The position numbers were made by a program, and so were the translations under genes. A DNA stretch of 64,000 nt from UBA7672 sp963738625 (GTDB lineage Bacteria; Pseudomonadota; Alphaproteobacteria; Caulobacterales; Hyphomonadaceae), in NCBI GenBank assembly GCA_963738625.1, contig CAVTXH010000020.1, forward strand, positions 744,001 to 808,000. Direction: 5' to 3'. Shown here piece after piece: positions 8,250 through 17,524 of this stretch. Positions within the stretch are counted from its first letter, which is position 1. The number at the start of each line of letters is the position of its first letter. Below the pieces are notes generated by a model. That model did not search any database. It saw only the letters and a list, made by a program, of their open reading frames with translations, and had not been told where the DNA came from.

Positions 8250-9497
8250 ATGCGGTTGGAGTTCCACAAGATCAGGCGGCTGCCGCCTTATGTCTTCGAG
8301 CAGGTGAATGTCACGAAGGCCGGCCTGCGCGCCGGCGGCGCGGACGTGATCGATCTCGGCATGGGCAATCCCGACCTGCCGACGCCGGCCCATATCATCG
8401 ACAAGCTGTGCGAGACCGCGCGCCGTCCCGATGTGCACGGCTATTCCGCCTCGCGCGGCATCATGGGTCTGCGTCGCGCCCTCTCGGCCTACTACGACCG
8501 CCGCTTCGGCGTGAAGCTCGACCCCAACAAGGAAGTCGTCGTTACGCTTGGCTCCAAGGAAGGCTTCGCCAACCTCGCGCAGGCGATTGCGGCTCCCGGC
8601 GACACCATCCTCGTCCCGAACCCCAGCTATCCGCTGCACTCGTTCGGTTTTATCATGGCCGGCGCCGCCATCCGCAGCGTCCAGGCGCATTCGCCGGAGG
8701 AATACCTCTCCAACCTCGGCCGTGCGATCAAGCACACCGTACCGCCGCCGACTGCCATGGTCGTATGCTATCCGGCCAACCCTACCGCACAGGTCGTCGA
8801 ACTCGACTTCTACAAGGAGGTCATCAAGTTCGCGAAAAAGCACGACATCTTCGTGCTGTCCGACCTCGCCTACACCGAAATCTACTACGGCGATCCGCCG
8901 CCCTCGATTCTGCAGGTCGATGGCGCGAAGGACATCGCGGTCGAAGTGACGTCCATGTCCAAGACCTACGCGATGGCCGGATGGCGCGTCGGCTTCGCGG
9001 CGGGGAATGAACGCCTCATCGCTGCGCTCGCGCGCGTGAAATCCTATCTCGATTACGGCGCCTTCACGCCTGTGCAGGTCGCCGCCGCCGCAGCCCTCAA
9101 TGGTCCGCAGGATTGCGTCGACGAGATGCGCGAGATCTATCGCACGCGCCGCAATGCGATGATTGAAAGCTTCAGCCGGGCCGGCTGGGAAATCCCGGCG
9201 CCCAGGGCCTCCATGTTCGCCTGGGCGCCGATCCCGGAGCCATTCCGCGAGGCGGGCTCGCTCGAATTCTCGCTGCGCCTCATCAAGGAAGCGCATGTCG
9301 CCGTCGCGCCGGGCGCGGGCTTCGGCGAGCATGGCGATGGCCACGTGCGGCTCGCCCTCGTGGAGAACGAACAGCGCATCCGCCAGGCCGCGCGCAACAT
9401 CCGCAAGTTCCTTGAGGCCAATGGCGTCAAAGCCAAGCCGGAAAAGGAACCCAAGGCGAAAGCGGACGTCGCCCCGATACGCAAGGCCGCCGGATGA
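8250..9497 (+). CDS. Class I/II PLP-dependent aminotransferase (AlaC/DapL-like)
   Basis: 415 residues. Fold type I aminotransferase with the PLP lysine Lys238 in SMSKTYAMAGWRVGFAAGN, the substrate loop GMGNPDLPTP, the PLP-contact segment YPANPT, and the late arginine in HVRLALVENE. This sub-branch is often annotated as LL-diaminopimelate aminotransferase or as glutamate-pyruvate aminotransferase AlaC. The N-terminus (FHKIRRLPPYVF) fits the AlaC-like branch. Its stop overlaps the start of homoserine dehydrogenase (ATGA), so the two are translationally coupled, suggesting a role in aspartate-family or alanine metabolism. The start is set at MRLEFHKIRR. Confidence 0.9.
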   Translation: MRLEFHKIRRLPPYVFEQVNVTKAGLRAGGADVIDLGMGNPDLPTPAHIIDKLCETARRPDVHGYSASRGIMGLRRALSAYYDRRFGVKLDPNKEVVVTLGSKEGFANLAQAIAAPGDTILVPNPSYPLHSFGFIMAGAAIRSVQAHSPEEYLSNLGRAIKHTVPPPTAMVVCYPANPTAQVVELDFYKEVIKFAKKHDIFVLSDLAYTEIYYGDPPPSILQVDGAKDIAVEVTSMSKTYAMAGWRVGFAAGNERLIAALARVKSYLDYGAFTPVQVAAAAALNGPQDCVDEMREIYRTRRNAMIESFSRAGWEIPAPRASMFAWAPIPEPFREAGSLEFSLRLIKEAHVAVAPGAGFGEHGDGHVRLALVENEQRIRQAARNIRKFLEANGVKAKPEKEPKAKADVAPIRKAAG

Positions 9498-10798
9498 CAG
9501 CGCCTAAGGGGAGCAAGACGCTGAGGCTCGGCATCGCCGGCCTCGGAACGGTCGGGGTCGGCCTGCTGAAGCTGGTCGAGCGTCAGGACGAGTTGCGCCT
9601 TCCGGGCCGGCTCGTCGTCACCGCCGTGTCGGCCCGTTCAAGGTCGCGCAATCGCGGCGCGGATATTTCCAAGCTGCGCTGGGTCGATGACCCGGTCGAG
9701 CTGGCGACGGCCGACGATGTCGACGTCGTCGTCGAGCTCATCGGCGGCTCGGACGGGCCGGCCAAGCGCACGGTCGAAGCCGCGCTGAAGGCGGGCAAGC
9801 CGGTCGTCAGCGCCAACAAGGCGCTGATCGCCGAGCACGGCATCGAGATCGCCGAACTCGCTGAAGCCAACAACGCCCACCTCTTGTTCGAAGCTGCCGT
9901 CGCCGGCGCCATCCCGATCGTTCGCGCCGTCAAGAACTCGCTGTCGGGCGTCATTGTCAGCCGTGTCTCCGGCATTCTCAACGGCACCTGCAACTACATT
10001 CTCTCGGAAATGCTGCGTACCGGCGCCGCCTACGAGACCGTGCTGAGCGAAGCCCAGCGCCTCGGCTATGCCGAAAGCGATCCCTATCTCGACGTGTCGG
10101 GCATGGACGCTGCGCACAAAGTGTTGATCCTCGCCTCGATCGCTTTCGGCGCGCGGCCGGATTTCAGTCAGGTGCAGGTCGAAGGCGTCGACGCCATCGA
10201 GGCGATGGACATAACGCTCGCCAACAAGTTCGACTATCGCATCAAGCTTGTCGCCGAGGCGTTCCGCGCAAATGGCGGCGTCCGCTGCCGCGTCGCGCCG
10301 GTGCTGGTGCAGAAGGATCACCCGTTGGCGCAGGTGAACGGCCCGCTCAACGCTGTCGTGGTTGAGGGCGAGCCTGTCGGCCGTCTTACCTTCACTGGCC
10401 CGGGCGCGGGCGCCGGCCCCACTGCCGCCGCCGTTATGGGAGACCTGGCGCGCCTGTTCGAAGGCCCGGCGACGCCGCCGCTCGGCAAGCCAGCGAAGGA
10501 GCTCGCCGCGCTTATCACTATGGCCAAAGGTTCGGCCGACCAGGGCTCGTTCTTCATCGGCGCGAAGCTGGCCGACAAGCCCGGCGTCTTTGCCGCGCTG
10601 ACCGAGCAGCTCGCTGAAGCCGGCGTCTCGATCGACAAGCTGATTCAGGATTCGGCGGGCGACACCGGCGCGGCCCCCGTCGCGATCATGACGCACCCCT
10701 GTCCGCGGGCCTCAGTCGAAAAAGCGCTGGCGATGGTGGCTGATCTCAAGATCACCACCGACACGCCGCGTCTTCTCAGGATCGAAACGCGCCCCTGA
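9494..10798 (+). CDS. hom: Homoserine dehydrogenase
   Basis: 434 residues. It reduces aspartate semialdehyde to homoserine for threonine and methionine. The Rossmann motif GIAGLGTVGVGLLKL is at the N-terminus, and the catalytic domain contains the signature GILNGTCNYILSEM and YAESDPYLDVSGMDAAHK. A C-terminal ACT domain (from about residue 350, GVFAALTEQLAEAGVSIDKL) provides feedback control by threonine in this family. The start overlaps the aminotransferase stop by 4 bases. thrB lies 54 kb away at the end of the window, so the threonine genes are dispersed. Confidence 0.97.
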   Translation: MTAPKGSKTLRLGIAGLGTVGVGLLKLVERQDELRLPGRLVVTAVSARSRSRNRGADISKLRWVDDPVELATADDVDVVVELIGGSDGPAKRTVEAALKAGKPVVSANKALIAEHGIEIAELAEANNAHLLFEAAVAGAIPIVRAVKNSLSGVIVSRVSGILNGTCNYILSEMLRTGAAYETVLSEAQRLGYAESDPYLDVSGMDAAHKVLILASIAFGARPDFSQVQVEGVDAIEAMDITLANKFDYRIKLVAEAFRANGGVRCRVAPVLVQKDHPLAQVNGPLNAVVVEGEPVGRLTFTGPGAGAGPTAAAVMGDLARLFEGPATPPLGKPAKELAALITMAKGSADQGSFFIGAKLADKPGVFAALTEQLAEAGVSIDKLIQDSAGDTGAAPVAIMTHPCPRASVEKALAMVADLKITTDTPRLLRIETRP

Positions 10799-10924
10799 CA
10801 TTCTCTGCGCCTTGGCGACGGCGCGAAGACCATGGGATGGCTGTTGTCGCTGTGCGGGTGTAGATCGTTTCCCAGAGATCGGCGCCGCAAACATCTGCGG
10901 CGGACTCTGAAGGGGAGACACACA

Positions 10925-11389
10925 ATGAGAAAATCCTGGATTATCTCGGCCGCGTTTGCCAGCGCGGCCCTCGCCGGGTGCGCGGGCATGGGCATTCCAG
11001 GCATGGCGGCGTCCACAAAGGCGCCGTCCACCAAGATGAGCCTCACTGCGACGCTCGCGCCAGGCGCCGGCATCACGTCGACCGGCAAGGGCGCCGGTAC
11101 GTTCAGCTACGACGCCGCGACGCATGTCCTCGACTACAACGTAACCTTTGAAGGCCTGACCGGCCCTGCCGCCGCCGCGCACATTCACGGCCCGGCCGAT
11201 CCCGGCGCGAACGCTCCGCCGGTGGTTCCATTCCCCGCCGCAACCAGCCCGATCACCGGCACGGCGACGCTTACAGACGCGCAGGCGGCCGACCTGCTGG
11301 CGGGCAAGTACTATGTCAACGTCCACACGGCGGCGAACCGGGGCGGCGAGATCCGCGGCCAGATCGTGATGAAAGCCGGCGGTCGCTAG
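10925..11389 (+). CDS. CHRD domain lipoprotein
   Basis: 154 residues. It has a lipoprotein signal with lipobox LAGC (SAALAGCAGMG) and then one CHRD domain of about 110 residues: LTATLAPGAGITSTGKGAGTF at its start, the AAHIHGPADPGANAPPV histidine motif, and YYVNVHTAANRGGEIRGQI at its end. CHRD domains were defined in chordin and occur in many bacterial exported proteins of unclear role. The start is preceded by GAAGGGGAGACACACA. It is monocistronic and followed by a strong terminator. Confidence 0.9.
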   Translation: MRKSWIISAAFASAALAGCAGMGIPGMAASTKAPSTKMSLTATLAPGAGITSTGKGAGTFSYDAATHVLDYNVTFEGLTGPAAAAHIHGPADPGANAPPVVPFPAATSPITGTATLTDAQAADLLAGKYYVNVHTAANRGGEIRGQIVMKAGGR

Positions 11390-11406
11390 GACGCGCGCCG
11401 GTCCGG

Positions 11407-11434
11407 GCGCGGCCGCGAACCGGCCGCGCTTTTT
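11407..11434 (+). terminator. Rho-independent terminator after the CHRD gene
   Basis: A perfect 9-base GC stem GCGCGGCCG / CGGCCGCGC with a 5-base loop is followed by TTTTT. It sits 17 bases after the CHRD lipoprotein stop codon and insulates it from glpX. Confidence 0.9.
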
Positions 11435-11612
11435 CCACCTCAGATCGCGCGGCAGGCACATTGGAGCGCCCTCGGCGCGATGTGCGGCGCAGCATAACGT
11501 TAGCAGGGCGCACCGGCGGAATTTGCTTTTGCGCCCTGTCCTTGGGGCGTATGCCTCAGGCAACGATTCGCCGGGGGCTCGACCCAGGGGGCGATCGGGA
11601 AGGAAAACCGAG

Positions 11613-12566
11613 ATGCCGAGGCAGACCATGCTCAACGCGGCTTTGGGCTACGCCATGGCGAGCGCCACGATCAGCGCCGCGATGGCCGCCGAAGCGATGG
11701 TCGGTCGCGGCGATGAACGCGAAGCCGAGGAGGCCGCGGCCGCCGCCATGCGTGATGCGCTCAACGCGATCGACATCGCCGGAAACGTCGTGGTCGGCGA
11801 GGTGGACGGCCAGATTCTCAACGTCGGCGAAAAGGTCGGCACGGGGTCCGGACCCGAACTCGACATTGCGCTCGAAGCGCTGGAAGGCACGACGCTCACG
11901 GCCAAGGCGATGTCGAACGCGATCGCCGTGATCGCTGCGTGCCCGCGCGGCGGCCTGTTGCAGGTTCCGGATCTCTACATGGAGAAGCTGGCTGTCGGCC
12001 CCGGATACGAACGCGGCGTCGTCGATCTCGACGCAAATGCCGGCGAAAACGCAATCCGGCTTGCGAAGGCCAAGGGCGTCGACGTCAAACAGATCACCGC
12101 CTGCGTGCTCGACCGGCCGCGCCACGAAAAGATAATCGCCGATCTTCGGAAAGCGGGCGCGCGCATCAACCTGATCCCGGATGGAGACGTTGCCGGCGTC
12201 CTCAATGTCGCCATGCCGGAGACAGGCATCGACATGTATGTCGGCCAGGGCAAGGCCCCCGAGGGCGTTCTGGCGGCGGCGGCGCTGCGCTGCGTCGGCG
12301 GCCAGATGCAGGCGCGCTTCGCATTCCGCAACGAGGCGGAAAAATACCAGGCCCAGCGCCTGGGCCTGAAGGAGCCTGGCCGCCGCTACGAGCTGGATGA
12401 TCTGGTTTCGGGCGATACGATCTTCGCGGCGACCGGCGTCACCAAGGGCGAGCTGCTTGACGGGGCCAAGCGCATAAATGGTCACATCAACACGCACACC
12501 ATGGTGCTGTCGTCAGTCGATGGCGTTGTGCGGACAATCAGGTCGAAGACGCCTGTGAAGCGCTGA
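11613..12566 (+). CDS. glpX: Class II fructose-1,6-bisphosphatase
   Basis: 317 residues, typical for GlpX. It removes the 1-phosphate of fructose 1,6-bisphosphate in gluconeogenesis. Metal and substrate motifs include GNVVVGEVDG near the N-terminus, PDGDVAGVLNVAMPETGIDMYVG in the middle, and the EGVLAAAALRCVGGQMQAR region. The start follows GGGAAGGAAAACCGAG. recJ begins 44 bases downstream, and glpX-recJ adjacency after hom is a common alphaproteobacterial order. Confidence 0.95.
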   Translation: MPRQTMLNAALGYAMASATISAAMAAEAMVGRGDEREAEEAAAAAMRDALNAIDIAGNVVVGEVDGQILNVGEKVGTGSGPELDIALEALEGTTLTAKAMSNAIAVIAACPRGGLLQVPDLYMEKLAVGPGYERGVVDLDANAGENAIRLAKAKGVDVKQITACVLDRPRHEKIIADLRKAGARINLIPDGDVAGVLNVAMPETGIDMYVGQGKAPEGVLAAAALRCVGGQMQARFAFRNEAEKYQAQRLGLKEPGRRYELDDLVSGDTIFAATGVTKGELLDGAKRINGHINTHTMVLSSVDGVVRTIRSKTPVKR

Positions 12567-12610
12567 TTTCGCGGGCTTGAATAGCCTGCCGAAGCGACAC
12601 ATTTTGGCTT

Positions 12611-14407
12611 GTGTCCCCGGTAAACGAAAAAACCCATTTCCTCGGCGTATCGCAATCGCTCTCGGGCAAGGCGTGGCGTCAGCGTCCGATGGACGAGAAG
12701 CTGGCCGCTGAACATGCGCGCCGGCTTCAGGCGCCGGATCTGATCGGACGGATGCTGGCGGCGCGAGGCATCGCGCTCGATGACGCCAATCTCTTCCTCA
12801 ATCCGACGCTGAAGGACCTGTTCCCCGATCCGTCCACTTTCGCCGACATGGATGTCGCGGCCGAAGCCATTCTCGACGCCATCGTGTCGGGCAGGCCGAC
12901 GGCGGTTTTCGCGGACTACGATGTCGATGGCGGCACGTCGTCGGCGATCCTGTCGCGCTATTTCCGCGCCTGGGGCCGCGAGTTGATCCTCTACGTGCCC
13001 GATCGGCTGATGGAAGGCTTCGGCCCGACGCCGGGCGCGTTCAAGGCGCTGAAGAAGATGGGCGCGGAGCTTGTGGTCACCGTAGACTGCGGCGCGGCGG
13101 CAATCGAGGCGCTGACGACCGCGAACGAGATCGGCCTCGATGTCGTCGTGCTCGACCACCATCTTATGCACGACGATCATACGCCGAAGACGCTGGCGCT
13201 AGTGAACCCCAACAGGCCGGACTGCAAGTCAGGCCACGGCTTCCTCGCTGCGGCGGGCGTGGTGTTCGTGATGGTCGCTGCGCTCAACCGTCTCGCCCGC
13301 AAGCGCGGCGTCGCGCCGGCGGACGGTCTGCCCGATCCGATGAAATGGCTCGACCTGGCGGCGCTGGGCACGCTGTGCGACATGGCTCCGCTCAAGGGCG
13401 TCAACCGCGCCTTCGTCACGCGCGGCCTTGCCGTGCTCGAGCGCCTCGAAAACCCCGGTCTCAAGGCGCTGGCCGAAATCTCCAACATCGAAGCGCCTAA
13501 GTCCGTCTACCACGCCACGTTCATCCTCGGCCCACGCCTCAACGCCGGCGGCCGCATCGGTGATCCGTGGACGGCTGCGAAGCTGCTCGCCACCGATGAC
13601 CGCGCCGAGGCGATCCTGCTCGCCGAGAAACTCAACGCCCAGAACGCCGCGCGTAAGGAAGTCGAAGCCGACATTCTCGCCGCCGCGATCAAGCAGGCGG
13701 AAAAGCATCTCAAGCGGAAACCCGACGCGGGCATCATCGTCGCGGGCGGCGAAGGCTGGCATCCCGGTGTGATCGGCATCGTCGCGGGCAGGCTGAAGGA
13801 GAAATTTCACCGCCCTGCCGTCGTCATCGGCTGGGGCGAGGGGCTGGGCCCAGTCGCACGGGGCTCGGGCCGCTCGGTGCCCGGCGTCAATCTCGGCGAG
13901 TTGATCTCGCGCGCGGCCAAGCAGGGCCTGCTGCTTTCCGGCGGCGGCCACGCCATGGCGGCGGGCCTCAGCATCGACCCCAAACGCATCGACGAACTGC
14001 GCGAGCATCTTGAATCTGAAACCAAGGGCGCAACGTTCGAGCTCGCGGAAGCCCGCGTGCTGGAGATTGACGGCGCCCTGGGCGCAGGCGCCGCCAACGC
14101 CGCGCTGCTGGACCTGATCGAGCGCGTCGGGCCGTTTGGTTCGGGCGCGCCTGAACCGCTTTTCGTCGTCCCCAAGATCCGGCCCCAGGGCGCGCGCCGG
14201 GTCGGGGAAAACCATCTGGCTTTCGACATGCTGGGGGAGGATGGCTCACGTCTCCGCGCCATCGCTTTCCGGGTGGCTGATGGCCCCGAAGGGGAGGCGG
14301 TCGCCCGGGGCGTTCCCCTGCACATCGCTGGCCGTCTCCGAGCCGATACCTGGCGCGGCAAGGGTGCAGTCCAGATCGAAGTCGCCGACATTGCGGTCGC
14401 GGAGTAG
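12611..14407 (+). CDS. recJ: Single-stranded-DNA-specific exonuclease RecJ
   Basis: 598 residues from a GTG start. It is a 5'-3' exonuclease on single-stranded DNA in recombination and mismatch repair. DHH-family motifs are seen in order: FADYDVDGGTSSA (motif I, with a Gly-Gly in place of the more common GIT), VTVDCGAAA (motif II), VVLDHHLM (DHH), and the GGGHAMAAG DHHA1 signature near residue 450. The C-terminal OB-type domain (GRLRADTWRGKGAVQIEV) is present. It is co-directional with glpX and followed by tRNA-Glu after 126 bases. Confidence 0.95.
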   Translation: MSPVNEKTHFLGVSQSLSGKAWRQRPMDEKLAAEHARRLQAPDLIGRMLAARGIALDDANLFLNPTLKDLFPDPSTFADMDVAAEAILDAIVSGRPTAVFADYDVDGGTSSAILSRYFRAWGRELILYVPDRLMEGFGPTPGAFKALKKMGAELVVTVDCGAAAIEALTTANEIGLDVVVLDHHLMHDDHTPKTLALVNPNRPDCKSGHGFLAAAGVVFVMVAALNRLARKRGVAPADGLPDPMKWLDLAALGTLCDMAPLKGVNRAFVTRGLAVLERLENPGLKALAEISNIEAPKSVYHATFILGPRLNAGGRIGDPWTAAKLLATDDRAEAILLAEKLNAQNAARKEVEADILAAAIKQAEKHLKRKPDAGIIVAGGEGWHPGVIGIVAGRLKEKFHRPAVVIGWGEGLGPVARGSGRSVPGVNLGELISRAAKQGLLLSGGGHAMAAGLSIDPKRIDELREHLESETKGATFELAEARVLEIDGALGAGAANAALLDLIERVGPFGSGAPEPLFVVPKIRPQGARRVGENHLAFDMLGEDGSRLRAIAFRVADGPEGEAVARGVPLHIAGRLRADTWRGKGAVQIEVADIAVAE

Positions 14408-14533
14408 GGCCAGGCCGGGCGGCCCAAGCCGGTCAAAACGCCTTTCCCCAAGGCCCCGACTCAGCCCCCAAAACGCGGCATCTCAAAGCTTGCGGGGTGC
14501 GGCGCATGGGGCTATATCGCCGGCTCCGCAGAT

Positions 14534-14608
14534 GGTCCCTTCGTCTATCGGTTAGGACGTCAGGTTTTCAACCTGAAAAGAGGGGTTCGACTCCCCTAGG
14601 GACTGCCA
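14534..14608 (+). tRNA. tRNA-Glu (anticodon TTC)
   Basis: The full cloverleaf can be drawn: acceptor GGTCCCT pairs with AGGGACT (the first pair is G-T), D arm CGTCTATCGGTTAGGACG, anticodon stem CAGGT with loop TTTTCAA and anticodon TTC, and T arm AGGGGTTCGACTCCCCT. An encoded CCA follows discriminator G. It is a single-gene locus. Confidence 0.96.
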
Positions 14609-14783
14609 GCGGTTTGTCAGCGTTCGGAAAATTGCAGGTTGGCGCGACGCGCGCGACGCGTTCCCACCAGGCTGTTTTAGTGCGCGCGCGAGAGTTAATC
14701 ACAAGTGGATAATCGCCCGGCGGGCTATGTTCGCCGGTAAATTTGTCATGCTACAGTCACGGTGCTGGGGAGCCCGTGGGTGG

Positions 14784-15320
14784 ATGCAAGCGCAACAGAA
14801 CCAGACCGAGCCTGAGACTGAGACTGGGGAAACCGAACCCGTCGTCCACTGTGAAGGGCGGGTGAAGTGGTTTGACCCCGCCAAGGGATATGGCTTCGTC
14901 GTTCCGGACGGCGGCGCCGGCGGCGGCGGCGTGAAGCGCGACGTTCTGCTCCACATTTCGGTCATGCGGAAATTCGGCCGCGACAGCGCGCCGGAAGGCG
15001 CTCGCATCGTCTGCTCGGTCGCGCAGCGGGACCGCGGCTATCAGGTCCACGAAGTGCTGGAGCTTTCGGCCAACGAGAACGACGCCGCCCCGGAGGAGGG
15101 CGGGCCGATGGAGGTCGTTCTGGTGAAATGGTTCAACCGCACCAAGGGCTATGGCTTTGTCCAGCTCCGCGACAATCCGGAGGACATCTTCATTCACATG
15201 GTTGTCGTCCGTAAGGCCGGGATCGAGGATCTCCAGCCCGGCCAGGTGCTGATGGCGTCCGTCGGCAAGGGTACGAAAGGCCGCCATATCGTGTCCGCCC
15301 GGCTGCCCGACGCCAGCTGA
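14784..15320 (+). CDS. Protein with two cold-shock domains
   Basis: 178 residues from MQAQQNQTEPE. Two cold-shock (OB-fold) domains are joined by an acidic linker. The first, about residues 22-90, opens GRVKWFDPAKGYGFVVPD and has a Gly-rich insert before DVLLHISVM. The second, about 112-175, has VKWFNRTKGYGFVQLRDN and DIFIHMVVVR. Both keep the RNP1-like KGYGF and RNP2-like [FL]xH motifs needed for nucleic acid binding. Two-domain CSPs are typical of alphaproteobacteria. An alternative upstream ATG at 14727 would add 19 residues unlike the family. Confidence 0.9.
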   Translation: MQAQQNQTEPETETGETEPVVHCEGRVKWFDPAKGYGFVVPDGGAGGGGVKRDVLLHISVMRKFGRDSAPEGARIVCSVAQRDRGYQVHEVLELSANENDAAPEEGGPMEVVLVKWFNRTKGYGFVQLRDNPEDIFIHMVVVRKAGIEDLQPGQVLMASVGKGTKGRHIVSARLPDAS

Positions 15321-15386
15321 GGCCCGCTGAAAGCCGACCGCGTCAGGCCCTTGGCTTGATCCCTCCGGCGTTCTAGACCGAACCTC

Positions 15387-15866
15387 ATGAAACACCTGCT
15401 TTCCATCGCGGCTTTCGTCGGCGTCCTCGCTTTCTCGGCTTGCGCCCATGCCCAGCTTCCGCCGAACCCTGTGGGGGCCACCGATCCGCTGAACATCGTC
15501 AGCGCCGGCAAGACTCACGCCTTCAAGGTCGAACTCGCGGATACGCCGCAGGAGACCGAGCTCGGCCTTATGAACCGCGCCACGATGGCGAAAGATCACG
15601 GCATGATCTTCGAATTCCGCCCGGCGCGGGATGTGTCGATGTGGATGAAGAACACGCTCATACCGCTCGACATGCTGTTCATCGACGACAAGGGCACAGT
15701 GCTGGCGATCGCTGAAAACGCACGTCCGGGCAGCCTGCGCCTCGTCGGCCCCGGCTTCCCTGTTTCCAGCGTGCTCGAGCTCAACGCCGGGGTCGTGCAG
15801 GAGCTGGGCATCAAGACCGGCGACAAGGTCCAGCACAAGCTGTTCAAGAACCTCAATGGCGGCTGA
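15387..15866 (+). CDS. DUF192 family exported protein
   Basis: 159 residues. It has an N-terminal signal peptide (KHLLSIAAFVGVLAFSACAHA), then the DUF192 fold: FKVELADTPQETELGLMNR, the signature MIFEFRPARDVSMWMKNT, and PLDMLFIDDKGTV. The MWMKNTxxPLD block is diagnostic. Molecular function is unknown in the family. It overlaps the following thioesterase start by 11 bases, suggesting translational coupling. Confidence 0.9.
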   Translation: MKHLLSIAAFVGVLAFSACAHAQLPPNPVGATDPLNIVSAGKTHAFKVELADTPQETELGLMNRATMAKDHGMIFEFRPARDVSMWMKNTLIPLDMLFIDDKGTVLAIAENARPGSLRLVGPGFPVSSVLELNAGVVQELGIKTGDKVQHKLFKNLNGG

Positions 15867-16302
15867 CCCGCCGCCAGAAACGCCGTCCGTAGCGCCGTCA
15901 AGAATCCCGGCTGGATTCGTCCACGTCCTGCGTGCGCCTTTCGTCAACCACGTCGGGCCGCTTCTCCAGGCCGTCGACAACCCCGTCGGCGCGATGCTGC
16001 TAGGCCTCCGGGTCGAGAAGGTCCACTGCAACACGATGGGCTTCATGCACGGCGGCATGATCGCCACCGTCTGCGACAGCGCCATGGCGCGCTCGCTTTA
16101 CTCCAAGCTCCAGCGCCGCACCGTCACGCTCCGCATGGCGCTCGAATACTTCGATCCGATCCAGCAGGGTGACTGGATGGAAGCGCACGCCAGGCTTGTC
16201 AGCAGCGATCAGGAGGTCGCCCACACCGAGTGCGAAGTGCGCATCGGCGAAAGCCTCCGCGCACGCGGCACCGCGGTGTTCAGGCTGCTGCGAAAAATCT
16301 AG
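15856..16302 (+). CDS. PaaI-like hotdog-fold thioesterase
   Basis: 148 residues. The hotdog signature is GFMHGGMIATVCDSAMARSL, where the HGG loop and the following Asp form the acyl-CoA thioesterase site. Substrate is not predictable. The start ATGGCGGCTGACCC lies within the end of the DUF192 gene. The 3' end converges with and overlaps the GST gene by 4 bases. Confidence 0.88.
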   Translation: MAADPPPETPSVAPSRIPAGFVHVLRAPFVNHVGPLLQAVDNPVGAMLLGLRVEKVHCNTMGFMHGGMIATVCDSAMARSLYSKLQRRTVTLRMALEYFDPIQQGDWMEAHARLVSSDQEVAHTECEVRIGESLRARGTAVFRLLRKI

Positions 16303-16943
16303 GACGCCTTCTTGAACGCCGTCATCTGGTCACGCATCGCTTTCTGGAAAGCGGGCCGCGTCATGCAGCGTGTCTTGTAGGCCTTCAGCGTCAGGTAGGC
16401 GTCCAGGATGTCGGTGTGGTCGAGGATGCGCAGGACATCCGCCATCATCAGGTCGCCGACGGTAAAGCGGCCTTCGAGATAGTCCTTGTCCCCCAGGGCG
16501 CCGGCGAGCTGCGCCAGGCGGGTCCTGGTGAGGGCTTCGATCTGCGGCCGGTGTTCCTTGGTCCAGGCTTCCTTGGCATGGAAGAAGTCCATGCTGGCGA
16601 GCTGCTGCACCCACGTTTCGACGGAGTTCAGCGCCGAGAATGTCCACGCAATCGCCCGCTCACGACCGATGCGGTCCTTCGGCATCAGCACTTCGCTCTT
16701 CTCGGCAATGTAAAGCGCTATGGCGCCGCTTTCGTGGAGCACGAGCCCGTCTTCCTCGATCGCCGGACACTGGCCGAAAGGCTGGCGCGCAAGGTGTTCG
16801 GGGGATTGCTGCTCCGGCCCCAGCGAGATCTTGCGCACCTGATACGGCAGGCCCGCTTCCTCCAGCGCCCACCGCACGCGCAGGGCGCGCATCAGCGGCG
16901 CGGCGAAGTCGGGGACCCATTCGTAGGTGGTCAGCGTGATCAT
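16299..16943 (-). CDS. Glutathione S-transferase family protein
   Basis: 214 residues. The N-terminal thioredoxin-like domain shows EAGLPYQVRKISLG and the glutathione-contact segment GQCPAIEEDGLVLHESGAIALYIAE (cis-Pro and the ES pair). The C-terminal domain is helical and contains the FTVGDLMMADVLRIL N-capping box. The start ATG overlaps the SRPBCC stop (ATGA), so it is co-translated with it. It is the last gene of the ArsR-headed cluster. Substrate unknown. Confidence 0.92.
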   Translation of the reverse strand: MITLTTYEWVPDFAAPLMRALRVRWALEEAGLPYQVRKISLGPEQQSPEHLARQPFGQCPAIEEDGLVLHESGAIALYIAEKSEVLMPKDRIGRERAIAWTFSALNSVETWVQQLASMDFFHAKEAWTKEHRPQIEALTRTRLAQLAGALGDKDYLEGRFTVGDLMMADVLRILDHTDILDAYLTLKAYKTRCMTRPAFQKAMRDQMTAFKKAS

Positions 16944-17425
16944 ATGCGCTCCTCTCCGGTCACGCGTTCTGCGTAGGCCTGCTCTTTGTTGAACAATGAA
17001 TTCCATCCGCCGATATGGCTGTCGCGCGATGCAACCGACGTGAACGGCGTCTGGTGGAAAGTCTGTATCGTCTTGTTGTTCTTCTCGGCGAACGACACCG
17101 TCACCAGGGTCTCCACCGTGTCGCCGGAATCCTCGTCCCAGGCGAAGGTGAAGACGATGCGCTTGTTCTTTTCGATCTCACGGTACTCGCCGTGCATCCG
17201 GCTCACGCCAAACTGCTTGCTCGCCATCGCGGCGCGCCATTTGCCGCTTGGCCGGAAATCCATCTCCAGCTCCGTCGCCCTGAATTCCTCCGGCCCCCAC
17301 CATCGGATCATGTGGTCGCGGCTCTCCCAGATCCGGAACACCAGCTCCACCGGTGCATCGAACGTGCGCTGGATCAGCAGCTCGTCGTCACGGATCACGC
17401 GATCCGGATTCATGTCAGCGGGCAT
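16940..17425 (-). CDS. SRPBCC/AHSA1 domain protein
   Basis: 161 residues spanning one AHSA1-type START-like barrel: IQRTFDAPVELVFRIWES at the N-terminus, IRWWGPEEF in the middle, GWNSLFNKEQAY at the end. These ligand-binding barrels are very often encoded beside ArsR regulators, as here, but with a glycosyltransferase between them. It overlaps the GST start by 4 bases. Ligand and role are unknown. Confidence 0.9.
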   Translation of the reverse strand: MPADMNPDRVIRDDELLIQRTFDAPVELVFRIWESRDHMIRWWGPEEFRATELEMDFRPSGKWRAAMASKQFGVSRMHGEYREIEKNKRIVFTFAWDEDSGDTVETLVTVSFAEKNNKTIQTFHQTPFTSVASRDSHIGGWNSLFNKEQAYAERVTGEERI

Positions 17426-17524
17426 GGGATGCTCCTTTCGGCGATGCGCTGCGGCGCTGCTTCACAGCCCGAGAGTCATGCTCAAGCGAACGGTAGCGTT
17501 TGGATGAGTTGAAGTCCGCCGGGC